The notes under the pieces were generated by a model. That model was given only the letters and a program-made list of their open reading frames with translations. It had not been told where the DNA came from and made no database searches. A DNA stretch of 64,000 bases, taken from assembly GCF_002220095.1 (NCBI RefSeq), contig NZ_CP022372.1:840501-904500 (forward strand). The letters run 5' to 3'. This document shows positions 16,228-24,497 of this stretch, one piece after another. Each line of letters begins with the position of its first letter. Positions within the stretch are counted from its first letter, which is position 1. Made by a program: the position numbers and the translations under genes. Origin of the DNA: Bosea sp. AS-1. GTDB taxonomy: Bacteria; Pseudomonadota; Alphaproteobacteria; Rhizobiales; Beijerinckiaceae.

Positions 16228-17100
16228 ATGACCGCGGAAACCTCGACCTCGACTGCACGTATCGAGATGCGCCCGCCAGCCGGCCCGGCCAGCGCGGAGC
16301 TCGAGCGTAAGGTCGGTCTGCTGGAGGCGCTCTGGGATATCGGCGCTGTCCGCAAGACAGTGATCATCCTCGTGCTTGCGGCGATCTGGCAGATCTACGG
16401 TGTGTATCTCGACAACCCGCTGCTGTTCCCGAGCCTGACCGAGACGCTGCGCTCGCTGGCGGAGAACATCGCCAGCGGCGTGCTGCCGGCTCGCGCCTGG
16501 GCGTCGCTCAAAGTGCTGCTGATGGGCTATGCCGTGGGCGTCGTCCTGGCCGGCGTTCTGACGATCGTGGCGATCAACACCCGTATCGGCTCGGACTTCC
16601 TCGAGACCGTCACCGCGATGCTAAGTCCGCTGCCGGCGATCGCGCTGCTGCCGCTGGCGCTGATCTGGTTCGGGCTCGGCAATGGCAGCCTCGTCTTCAT
16701 CCTGATCCATTCTGTGCTCTGGCCGGTCGCGCTCAACACCCATTCCGGTTTCCGGGCCGTTTCGGAGACCTTGCGGATGGTCGGGCGGAACTATGACCTG
16801 AGAGGGCTTCGCTACATCCGCAAGATCCTGATCCCGGCGGCCTTTCCCTCTATCTTGACCGGGCTGAAGATCGGCTGGGCTTTCGCTTGGCGTACCCTGG
16901 TCGCGGCGGAGCTCGTCTTCGGCGTCTCGTCGGGGCAGGGCGGTCTCGGCTGGTTCATCTTCGAGAACCGCAACCTGCTCGAGATTCCGGCGGTCTTCGC
17001 CGGGCTGCTGACGGTGATCCTGATCGGGCTCTTGGTCGAGAATCTGATCTTCCGGGTGATCGAGGCCCGCACCGTCCTGAAATGGGGCCTCCAGCACTGA
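16228..17100 (+). CDS. ABC transporter permease, TauC/SsuC type
   Basis: A 290-residue inner-membrane protein with six predicted membrane segments. The conserved core includes NPLLFPSLTETLRSL, PLPAIALLPLALIWFGLGNG and the C-terminal block GGLGWFIFENRNLLEIP. The ATG at 16228 has gggag eight bases upstream and is preferred to the ATG at 16222. It completes the importer. The C-terminal half is strikingly similar to the permease at 29507, which marks the two importers as products of a duplication or as close paralogues. Confidence 0.92.
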   Translation: MTAETSTSTARIEMRPPAGPASAELERKVGLLEALWDIGAVRKTVIILVLAAIWQIYGVYLDNPLLFPSLTETLRSLAENIASGVLPARAWASLKVLLMGYAVGVVLAGVLTIVAINTRIGSDFLETVTAMLSPLPAIALLPLALIWFGLGNGSLVFILIHSVLWPVALNTHSGFRAVSETLRMVGRNYDLRGLRYIRKILIPAAFPSILTGLKIGWAFAWRTLVAAELVFGVSSGQGGLGWFIFENRNLLEIPAVFAGLLTVILIGLLVENLIFRVIEARTVLKWGLQH

Positions 17101-17131
17101 GGCCTGCCCATCATCCCGCGGGAACCCGCCC

Positions 17132-18862
17132 ATGACAGATGAGCCCAACAACGCGCGCAGCGCGCGCTATTTCGAGCCGGACGATTTCCGCTCCTTCGGC
17201 CACCGCTCGCGGATGAGCCAGATGGGCTATGCGCCGGAGGAGTATCGCGGCAAGCCGGTGATCGCGATCATCAACACCTGGTCCGACCTCAACCAGTGCC
17301 ATGCGCATTTCAAGCAGCGCGTCGAGGATGTGAAGCGCGGCATCCTTCAGGCCGGCGGCTTTCCGGTCGAGCTGCCGGCGATCTCCCTTTCCGAGAGCAA
17401 GGTGAAACCGACCACCATGCTCTACCGCAACTTCCTGGCGATGGAGACCGAGGAGCTGATCCGCTCCCATCCAGTCGACGGCGCGGTGCTGATGGGCGGC
17501 TGCGACAAGACCACGCCCGGCCTGCTGCTCGGCGCAACCAGCGCGGGCGTGCCGGCGATCTTCGTACCGGCCGGGCCGATGCTGCGCGGCAACTGGCACG
17601 GCAAGGTGCTGGGCTCGGGTTCCGATGCCTTCAAATACTGGGACGAGCGCCGCGCCGGAAACATCTCGGACAAGGACTGGTCGGAGATGGAGGTCGGTAT
17701 CGCGCGTTCCTATGGCGTCTGCATGACCATGGGAACGGCTTCGACCATGACGGCGCTCGCCGACACGCTCGGCATGACGCTGCCGGGCGCCTCTTCGATC
17801 CCGGCTGCGGATTCCAACCACATTCGCATGGCGACCGCGACCGGGCGACGGATCGTCGAGATGGTGCGTGAGGGGCTGACACCGAACAAGATCCAGACCG
17901 AGGCGGCCTTCCGCAATGTCATCAACGTGGCCATGGCGATGGGCTGCTCGACCAATGCCGTGATCCACGTCGTGGCGATGGCGCGCCGCGCCGGCCATGC
18001 CATCGGGCTGGAGGATTTCGACGCCGCGAGCCGCAAAGTGCCGGTCATCGCCAATGTCCGGCCGAGTGGCGACAAATACCTGATGGAGGACTTCTACTAC
18101 GCTGGCGGACTGCTCGGTCTGCTGACGCGACTGGCGCCCCATCTCGACCTCGACCAAATCAATGCGTCCGGCATGACCTGGCGGGAGAGCCTCGTTGGCG
18201 CCGAGATCTACAATGACGATGTCATCCGCCCGCTCGACAACCCGATCTATGCGGAGGGGGCGCTGGCGCTGCTCAAGGGCAATCTGGCGCCGCGGGGCTG
18301 TGTGATGAAGCCTTCCGCCGCCTCACCGCATCTCCTGAAGCATTCGGGCCCGGCGCTCGTCTTCGACGACTATCCAACGCTGAAGGCGAATATCGACCGG
18401 GACGACCTCGATGTGACGGCCGACAGCGTTCTCGTGCTCCGCAATGCAGGCCCGCTCGGCGGGCCGGGCATGCCGGAATGGGGCATGTTGCCGATCCCGA
18501 AGAAGCTTGTGAAGCAGGGTGTGCGCGACATGGTGCGCATCTCCGACGCGCGCATGAGCGGCACCTCCTACGGTGCCTGCATCCTGCACGTCTCGCCTGA
18601 ATCCTATGTCGGCGGGCCACTGGCGCTGGTGAAGACCGGAGATATCATCACCGTCGACGTGCCCAATCGCACGATCTCGATGGAGGTCCCAGAGGAGGAG
18701 CTGGCGCGGCGCAAGGCTGCGCTGAAGCCGGAGCCCGCCCGCTATGAGCGCGGCTATGGCTGGATGTTCTCGCGCCATATCGGCCAGGCCGACGAAGGCT
18801 GTGATTTCGACTTCCTGCGCACCGATTTCGGCGCGCCGGTTTCCGAGCCCGTTATTTTCTAG
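17132..18862 (+). CDS. IlvD/Edd-family dehydratase, probably acting on a sugar acid
   Basis: A 576-residue [Fe-S] dehydratase of the dihydroxy-acid dehydratase / 6-phosphogluconate dehydratase / aldonate dehydratase family. The cluster cysteines are visible in MGGCDKTTPG and RSYGVCMTMGTASTM, with NTWSDLNQCHAHF near the N terminus. Such enzymes remove water from a 2,3-dihydroxy acid to give a 2-oxo-3-deoxy acid. The branch (L-arabonate/D-xylonate type versus IlvD) cannot be fixed here, but the length near 576, the NTWSDLNQCHAHF start and the setting in a carboxylate-uptake operon favour an aldonate dehydratase. It is followed closely by an RraA-family gene. Confidence 0.88.
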   Translation: MTDEPNNARSARYFEPDDFRSFGHRSRMSQMGYAPEEYRGKPVIAIINTWSDLNQCHAHFKQRVEDVKRGILQAGGFPVELPAISLSESKVKPTTMLYRNFLAMETEELIRSHPVDGAVLMGGCDKTTPGLLLGATSAGVPAIFVPAGPMLRGNWHGKVLGSGSDAFKYWDERRAGNISDKDWSEMEVGIARSYGVCMTMGTASTMTALADTLGMTLPGASSIPAADSNHIRMATATGRRIVEMVREGLTPNKIQTEAAFRNVINVAMAMGCSTNAVIHVVAMARRAGHAIGLEDFDAASRKVPVIANVRPSGDKYLMEDFYYAGGLLGLLTRLAPHLDLDQINASGMTWRESLVGAEIYNDDVIRPLDNPIYAEGALALLKGNLAPRGCVMKPSAASPHLLKHSGPALVFDDYPTLKANIDRDDLDVTADSVLVLRNAGPLGGPGMPEWGMLPIPKKLVKQGVRDMVRISDARMSGTSYGACILHVSPESYVGGPLALVKTGDIITVDVPNRTISMEVPEEELARRKAALKPEPARYERGYGWMFSRHIGQADEGCDFDFLRTDFGAPVSEPVIF

Positions 18863-18877
18863 ATCGGAGTGAAGACC

Positions 18878-19591
18878 ATGCTGTCCCCCGAAGCGCGCGA
18901 GAAGCTGAAGCGCGTCAGCACTGCCACGCTCTGCACGGCGCTGTTCAAGCGTGGATTGCGCAACCAGTTCATCCAGGACGTCCATCCACTCCGCTTCAAG
19001 GGCGAGAACATGGTCGGCCCCGCCTTCACGCTGCGCTACATCCCGGCGCGCGAGGACCTGAATCAGCTCAGCGTCTTTCAGGACCGGAGCCACCCGCAGC
19101 GCAAGGCGGTCGAGGAATGTCCGCCCGGCGCGGTCTTCGTCGTGGACAGCCGCCAGAATGCGCGCGCCGCCTCCGCCGGCTCCATCCTGGTCTCGCGACT
19201 GATGGTGCGCGGCGTCGCCGGCATCGTCACCGATGGCGGCTTCCGCGACAGCCCGGAGATCGCAGAGCTCGCGATCCCGGCCTACCACCAGCGCCCCTCG
19301 GCGCCGACCAACCTGACCTCGCATCAGGCGATCGAGATCAACGGGCCGATCGGCTGCGGCGACGCACCGGTCTTTCCCGGAGACATCATCGTCGGCGATG
19401 GCGAGGGCGTCGTGGTGATTCCGGCCGATCTCGCCGACGAGATTGCCGCAGAAGCCACCGAGATGACCGCCTTCGAGGATTTCGTCACCGAAAAGGTGCT
19501 GGAAGGCCGCTCGATCCTCGGCCTTTACCCGCCGACCGACGAGCAGTCGAAGGTCGACTTCGCGGCCTGGCGCGAGAAGGCCGGCAGGTAA
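18878..19591 (+). CDS. RraA-family protein
   Basis: A 237-residue protein of the RraA/HMG aldolase superfamily. Visible signatures are PGAVFVVDSRQNARAASAG, VRGVAGIVTDGGFRDSPEI (catalytic Arg-Asp) and FPGDIIVGDGEGVVVIPADL. It may act as an aldolase or decarboxylase on the 2-oxo acid made by the preceding dehydratase; many sugar-acid clusters carry such a gene with no proven function. The ATG at 18878 follows cggag; the GTG at 18869 is part of that ribosome binding site. It is the last gene of the plus-strand operon and is followed by a strong hairpin. Confidence 0.87.
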   Translation: MLSPEAREKLKRVSTATLCTALFKRGLRNQFIQDVHPLRFKGENMVGPAFTLRYIPAREDLNQLSVFQDRSHPQRKAVEECPPGAVFVVDSRQNARAASAGSILVSRLMVRGVAGIVTDGGFRDSPEIAELAIPAYHQRPSAPTNLTSHQAIEINGPIGCGDAPVFPGDIIVGDGEGVVVIPADLADEIAAEATEMTAFEDFVTEKVLEGRSILGLYPPTDEQSKVDFAAWREKAGR

Positions 19592-19639
19592 GCGGCGTAA
19601 CCTCGCTCTCCGCCGGGCCTTCTTGTTGCTTCAACGCTG

Positions 19640-19672
19640 CTGCGCAGCCGTGTCATCGACACGGCTGCGCAG
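19640..19672. terminator. Perfect 15-bp hairpin between convergent genes
   Basis: ctgcgcagccgtgtc (19640-19654) and gacacggctgcgcag (19658-19672) pair perfectly around a three-base loop. It lies between the end of the RraA-family gene (19591) and the end of the lyase gene on the other strand (19729). There is no T-tract, so it is either an unusual bidirectional terminator or a 3'-end stabilising structure. Confidence 0.7.
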
Positions 19673-19728
19673 ATTCCTTGCCGGCTTTCGGAGGAATGAG
19701 CATTGGCTCGGGCGGTGACGCTTCGACG

Positions 19729-20646
19729 TCACTCGGCCGCTACTCTCAACATGCCCCAGCCAGCTATGATCGTCCGCAGTTCAGCGCGTTCGGCTTCGTT
19801 GAGTTCCGGCAAGCCTGGCAAGCGCACCGGGCCGACATTCGTGCCGAGCAGCCGAAGCGCTTCCTTGACCACGGTGACGTTCGCGCCATTGCCATATTTC
19901 GTACGGAGCTTCTCGAAGCCGGCGATGGCATCGACTTCGCGGCGCGCCTTCACATAGTCGCCGGCCTCGAGCGCGCGCCAGACGGCGAGTGATCGCTGGG
20001 GGGCAACGTTGATCAGGCCCGAAGTAAATCCCCGCGCGCCCAAGGCGTGGAAGGGGGCCGCCCAGCCTTCGGCGAGACCGCAGATCCAGTTGGCGCTCGT
20101 TCCCTCGGTTTCGCGTACGCAATCGGCTAGGAGCATCATGTTGGCCGACGCGAATTTCACGCCGGCGACATTGGCATGCGTCGCGACGCGCGCCAGGTCC
20201 TTCACGCCGATGGCATCCGACCGGATATAGGCGACGACCGGAACGCTCAGCGCCTCAGCGATGGCGATGAAATAATCCGCCTGCGCATGCGGCGCGGCAA
20301 AGGGATCGAGCGGATGATGGACCATGACCGCGTCACAGCCCGCCTGCTGCGCCAACCGGCCCGTCGCGACCGCCTCGCGCAGCGATCGGCCGATGCCGGC
20401 CGTGACCAGCGCCTTGGCCGCGACCGCCTCGGCCGCGACTGCGTGGCAACGCTGCACCTCTTCCGTCGTCATCGGGTAGAACTCGCCGGTGTTGCCGGCC
20501 GAGACGATGTTGTGGATGCCGGCCTCAGCAATGCCGCGAACCAGCCTGCCGGTCAGCGCCCAATCAGCTTCGCCGTCCGCCCGCCAGGCGGTGACGTGAA
20601 CGCCGGAGATGCCGCACAGCGCCTGGCGTACCTTGTCGTTCGACAT
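19729..20646 (-). CDS. Dihydrodipicolinate synthase-family aldolase/dehydratase
   Basis: A 305-residue class I lyase of the DapA/NAL family. The Schiff-base lysine is in AGVKFASANMML, the catalytic tyrosine in PVVAYIRSD, and the ligand loop in VSAGNTGEFYPMTTEE. Members cleave or dehydrate 2-oxo-3-deoxy sugar acids. With the IlvD/Edd dehydratase on the facing operon it could complete a non-phosphorylated sugar-acid pathway, for example L-2-keto-3-deoxyarabonate dehydration or KDG cleavage; which of these is not decidable here. The ATG at 20646 is used; the longer open frame is not supported. Confidence 0.88.
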   Translation of the reverse strand: MSNDKVRQALCGISGVHVTAWRADGEADWALTGRLVRGIAEAGIHNIVSAGNTGEFYPMTTEEVQRCHAVAAEAVAAKALVTAGIGRSLREAVATGRLAQQAGCDAVMVHHPLDPFAAPHAQADYFIAIAEALSVPVVAYIRSDAIGVKDLARVATHANVAGVKFASANMMLLADCVRETEGTSANWICGLAEGWAAPFHALGARGFTSGLINVAPQRSLAVWRALEAGDYVKARREVDAIAGFEKLRTKYGNGANVTVVKEALRLLGTNVGPVRLPGLPELNEAERAELRTIIAGWGMLRVAAE

Positions 20647-20986
20647 AGCTCGATCCTTCGTGTCCTCGTGGCGAGGCGTTCCCCGCCAGCCGATCTCGCG
20701 TCGACGGTTTCCGCCGATGCCGCAGGGTTTGAGCTTGCCGCATCGGGCGCGCTTTCGCCACTGGTGCGGCCGAGCAGGTTGCGCGCCCACCATGGGTGAT
20801 CTTGGTGTGGCACCGCCGTAGACGCCATCAGAAGGAACTCCGAGTTTATCGCGTTGGACGGTGCAAAAGACGTCTTGCGAGCTGAAAACCGCTGTCAATT
20901 GCTGAAATTTCCGACAAAAGTTTCAGCTTATAGTTGGTTGGTGTTGAGCCGGAATTCAGGTTCTTCGCGTTGGCAGGGTATTCCAG
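20647..20986. other. Intergenic region between the lyase and the globin-coupled protein
   Basis: This 340-base gap separates two divergent genes. I see no coding frame with family features. The right half becomes A+T-rich and holds the gctgaaa repeat set described separately, plus a small palindrome aagacgtctt near 20866. Promoters for both flanking genes must lie here, but I cannot place -35/-10 elements with confidence. Confidence 0.5.
20881..20927. promoter_or_regulatory. Three gctgaaa motifs at 20-base intervals
   Basis: gctgaaa occurs at 20881 and 20901 in direct orientation and as its complement tttcagc at 20921-20927. Successive copies start exactly 20 bases apart, and the last two form a 7-bp inverted repeat with a 13-base spacer. 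The set sits about 60 bases before the globin-coupled gene at 20987. It may be an operator; no matching set was found before the intact paralogue at 26797. Confidence 0.3.
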
Positions 20987-22343
20987 ATGCTGTCTTCCAT
21001 GGTTTGGGATGATTGCGATATTGCAAGATTGAAAGCCGACCTGCTCGCATTAAATCGGGAGATTCCACCGCAGGTTCGAAGCACAATTTCTGCCGCGGTG
21101 AAGCGCTCGGCTGACGGTCCAGGCGATGAACTCTGGGATGAGCTCGAGCGCAGTCCGCGGCTTCAAGCGGTTTTCAAGAGCAGGCAGGCCATAGATCGGT
21201 ACCGCACTTCGCTGGCGCGTTGGATGGCCGAATTGTTTCCGCCGGAGAATATCGATCCGGAGGCATTTATTGCTCGGCAGACTCACTTCGGCACTTTCGA
21301 GGCAAGTATGCAAGTACCGCTCTCGTTTATTGCCCGCTCAATGCATTTGGTTCGGAAGTTCGTTTGTCGCGAGCTGTTCAATACAAGGATTCCGCAGGAG
21401 CATTACAGCTCGTCCGTGGTATATATCTCGACGGTCATGGATATTTCCGGCGCGGCGATTATTTCGGGGTATTCGAACGAAATGCAGCGTTCTGCCCGCG
21501 CGGATGAGGCCTTGCGGGAGATTTCGATCGGGATCGACCTCCGTGCCGAACGGGAAAAGCAAAAAGCAGCGCTCGCCGAATGGGCGCAGAGCGTGTTTTA
21601 CGAAACTGCCATCTCCAAGAATCGTGGAGATGCGCTCCTGCTGAGCAGGTCGGAATTCGGTCTGTGGTTTTCGCACAGGGCGCATCTTCTCTTTGGCCGG
21701 AAGCTCGAATACGCGTCGACTGCCACGCTTATCGATCGCGCCGATCAACTCGTGCGGCAGCTGAACGACTGCAAAGTGGACATGCTCAGGCACGAGTGCC
21801 TGAAGGACATCAGGCAAGTCTCCGATCAGATCAACAATCTGATGATCGCACAGTTCAGCCGTTACCTCGACTTGGGCGAAACCGGGGATCCGCTGTCACG
21901 CTTGCTGAACCGGCGTTTCCTCAAAGCTGCCGTCCAAAGGGAAATGGCGGCCCATCGCCGGACCGGGAGAACATTCTCTCATCATGTTCGAGATACCGCA
22001 TTTTGCGAATCTGCGTTCGCGTGTCGGCGAGGCCGGAGCCGATACCATCGTCCAACAGACGGCGGCGATCTTGCTCAACGCTGTCAGAACGAGCGACGTC
22101 GTCATCAGCATGGGGCGTGAAACCTTCCTGGTCATCCGTGTCGAAGCGGAGTTGCAGGAGGCGACGAGCTTCGCGCAACGCATCGCGGATAGCTACAGGG
22201 TTTCCCACTTCACGGTCGACGGGCAGACCATTCAGGAAAACACGCTGAAATTCGGTGTTGCGGTTTATGATGGGTCTTCGGATTCGAGACGTCTCGTCGA
22301 CCAGGTCGCATCCGCGCTTCGCGGTTACAATGAGGCCGTATAG
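20987..22343 (+). pseudogene. Frameshifted DosC-like globin-coupled GGDEF protein, heme ligands lost
   Basis: The first frame (20987-22120) matches the intact paralogue at 26797 and E. coli DosC/YddV: globin domain to about residue 155, a middle domain with RSEFGLWFSHRAHLLF, and the GGDEF start LSRLLNRRFLKAAVQRE. The match stops near base 21965 and resumes one frame over (visible from ATG 21984 to 22343) with IPHFANLRSRVGEAGAD and the degenerate GGDEF motif GRETF. Removing one G near 21965-21967 would restore about 452 residues, the paralogue's length. In the globin part, alignment places Glu105 at the proximal heme histidine and Trp50 at the distal tyrosine, so heme binding is unlikely even if the frame is repaired. 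It is either a true pseudogene or carries a sequencing indel. Confidence 0.82.
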
Positions 22344-22457
22344 CTGCCGTTGACCCACGGGCCGTCGTCGCGCGTTCGCGTGAGAGAGGCTGTGCGTCGC
22401 CGTTACTGTTGCTGACGTCGCCAATCAGGGCGGCAAGCTTATCCGGCCCCTGGCTCG

Positions 22458-24020
22458 TCAAAGCTGGACGATCGCCCTCGTAAAGTGATCGACCGTTTCA
22501 TTGAGATCCCGGGCGGTGTCCTGGACTTGCCGAGCGGTTTCAGAGACCGATAGCGCCTGGTCGAGCGCTCCTCTCGAACCTGCGATCACGATCGTGGTGG
22601 CGTCGCTCGCAGCTTCGGAGGCGCTGACGACAGCCTTCAGCGCGGTGGCGATCCTCAAAAGCGACTCCGTCTGCTGATCGGACGCGGTTAGGATCTGCTC
22701 GGCCGAACCGATCACATTGCTCGCGGCGTTCTCCATTTCCTGGGTCGCGACCACCGATTGTTCGCTCGCGGCCCGGATGTCGCTGATCCGGCTGACGATG
22801 AGCTCGGCGGCATCGTTGATCCGGGCCGACAACAGCTTGACTTCGTTGGCCACGACCGAGAAGCCGGCGCCAAGAGGGCCGGCGCGTGCGGCCTCGATCA
22901 TCGCGTTGAGCGCGACAAGGTTGGTCTGCCGGACAATGTCCCGAATGACGTTGCTTTCCTTGTCGACCTCATCCAGTTGAAGGGCCAGGTGGGCCTTCGC
23001 GGCCGCCGATTTGTGGATGCCGTCGGTCGCGACCTGGACGAAGCCCGCCGCATTGTCGGCATTCGCCCGGATTTGCGTGACGGCCTGTGCCATCCGGTCC
23101 GATGCCTCGTTCACTGTCAGCAGGCTGAGCTTGGCGGCATTGACCATGTCCGGCACCTCAGCGACCGCTGATCGTGATCGTCCCGACAAGGAGGACAGTT
23201 GATCCGCGCTCTCCTTCATCCGGTCAATGGCGTTGGTCAGAGCCGACAGGACCGCCCAGACCGAAGAGTTGAAGCTTGCGACCCTGCCTTCGATGGCTCG
23301 GCGCTTGTCCTCCTCGCTCTGGGCACGCAGGCGCTGGGCCTGCTGGAGCTCGGCAATGTCAAAGTCCAACCGGACACGATCCAGGAAGAGTTTTGCAACA
23401 GAGCGAATAAGAATCATGGAAAGGCATAGGAAAATAATGTCGACAGTAGTATATATTAAAAGAATATCTCCTTTCAGGTAGAGCAAGTGCGTAATTCTCC
23501 CGGCCCATAGGGTCGAAAGAAATGTGAGCGCTGCCGCCGGCACAATCGCCATCGTGAAGATGCCGACGCAGGAAAGGCAGGTGATCGTGATGCCGATGAC
23601 GCCATCGAAGCGCGCTGCGACGCCTGTGTTGACCAGCATAGCCAGAACAGCCCAGGGCAACCCCATCAGGAAAGAATCCCGGATGAGGCGGACCGTGAAG
23701 CGGGGCGACGGCGGCTCCGCTCGCGAGCGCGTGCGGATGATCCCCATCCGGCGAATGCCGAGAAGAGAGATGCCGATGCTGACCGGTGCCCAGACCAGAG
23801 GCAGGCTGGTCCAACCGGATCCGAGGAGAACCGCGGAAATCGCGAGCACGAAGATGATGTTGGCGCGCAGAATGGTCGGAAGCGATAGGCTGAAACGTGC
23901 TGCCTGAGCGCCTCTGACCGCGGCGCGCTCCTCCCGCGCAATCTGCAGGCCGAAGCGGAGGTCCAGCCAGTCGCTCCAGCGCAACAGCGCGCGTTCATGA
24001 AACCGAAGACCAGTCGACAT
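22458..24020 (-). CDS. Methyl-accepting chemotaxis protein with multi-pass membrane N terminus
   Basis: A 520-residue chemoreceptor. Residues about 45-215 are strongly hydrophobic with roughly five or six membrane spans and no periplasmic ligand domain, so the sensor is probably membrane-embedded. A coiled-coil signalling domain follows, with the hairpin tip RQTNLVALNAMIEAARAG and VVANEVKLLS, which is recognisable but diverged from the standard [18 protein letters not shown]. There is no C-terminal CheR-tethering pentapeptide (it ends RAIVQL). It converges with the frameshifted globin-coupled gene and follows the small gene at 24054 on the same strand. No che operon is in the window. Confidence 0.9.
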   Translation of the reverse strand: MSTGLRFHERALLRWSDWLDLRFGLQIAREERAAVRGAQAARFSLSLPTILRANIIFVLAISAVLLGSGWTSLPLVWAPVSIGISLLGIRRMGIIRTRSRAEPPSPRFTVRLIRDSFLMGLPWAVLAMLVNTGVAARFDGVIGITITCLSCVGIFTMAIVPAAALTFLSTLWAGRITHLLYLKGDILLIYTTVDIIFLCLSMILIRSVAKLFLDRVRLDFDIAELQQAQRLRAQSEEDKRRAIEGRVASFNSSVWAVLSALTNAIDRMKESADQLSSLSGRSRSAVAEVPDMVNAAKLSLLTVNEASDRMAQAVTQIRANADNAAGFVQVATDGIHKSAAAKAHLALQLDEVDKESNVIRDIVRQTNLVALNAMIEAARAGPLGAGFSVVANEVKLLSARINDAAELIVSRISDIRAASEQSVVATQEMENAASNVIGSAEQILTASDQQTESLLRIATALKAVVSASEAASDATTIVIAGSRGALDQALSVSETARQVQDTARDLNETVDHFTRAIVQL

Positions 24021-24053
24021 CGCGAAACCGACGACTTCCGTTCCGCCAACCGC

Positions 24054-24365
24054 TCAGCCTTGCACGGCGTTTTGCCGATCGCTGTCGGGGTGGGGCTGGC
24101 CGTCGCCTTGGATGACGACCGGCGTCCATTGGGGCTTCCCCGAGGCCAGCCAGTTGATGACCTGATCGAACACCATCGCCTGGTAACGTTGCAGCGGCTT
24201 TTCGCTGTGCTCCGAAATCTTCATGATGTTCTGTAGTTCACCGGAGAGCTTTGACTTGTCGAGAATGCCCTCTCGTTCCAGGTGATCGACCAACAGACCG
24301 AAGAGGCTGATCTGAGCGCTGGCAATGCCGGTCAGATAGTCCCGCAGTTCATCGTTCATCGTCAT
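24054..24365 (-). CDS. Small protein of unknown function between two chemoreceptors
   Basis: A 103-residue soluble protein that I do not recognise. It is helical-looking over residues 1-75 (DELRDYLTGIASAQISLFGLLVDHLEREGILDKSKL, in part amphipathic) with a polar, proline- and glutamine-containing tail (VIQGDGQPHPDSDRQ). The ATG at 24365 follows ggaga. It lies between two chemoreceptor genes on the same strand, 33 bases before the next, which suggests co-transcription and a possible signalling accessory role. That role is inference from position only. Confidence 0.6.
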   Translation of the reverse strand: MTMNDELRDYLTGIASAQISLFGLLVDHLEREGILDKSKLSGELQNIMKISEHSEKPLQRYQAMVFDQVINWLASGKPQWTPVVIQGDGQPHPDSDRQNAVQG

Positions 24366-24497
24366 CGTGGTTCTCCAGGGAAAGGCTATCGGCGCAATCT
24401 TGGCGTGGCCGATGGCGGCAAGGCATCTCAAGGGATCATCGCGGTGAGAGGCGGCGCCGGGACGCGAGGACGAGGCGCCGTGATCTGCCGCGCGGGC

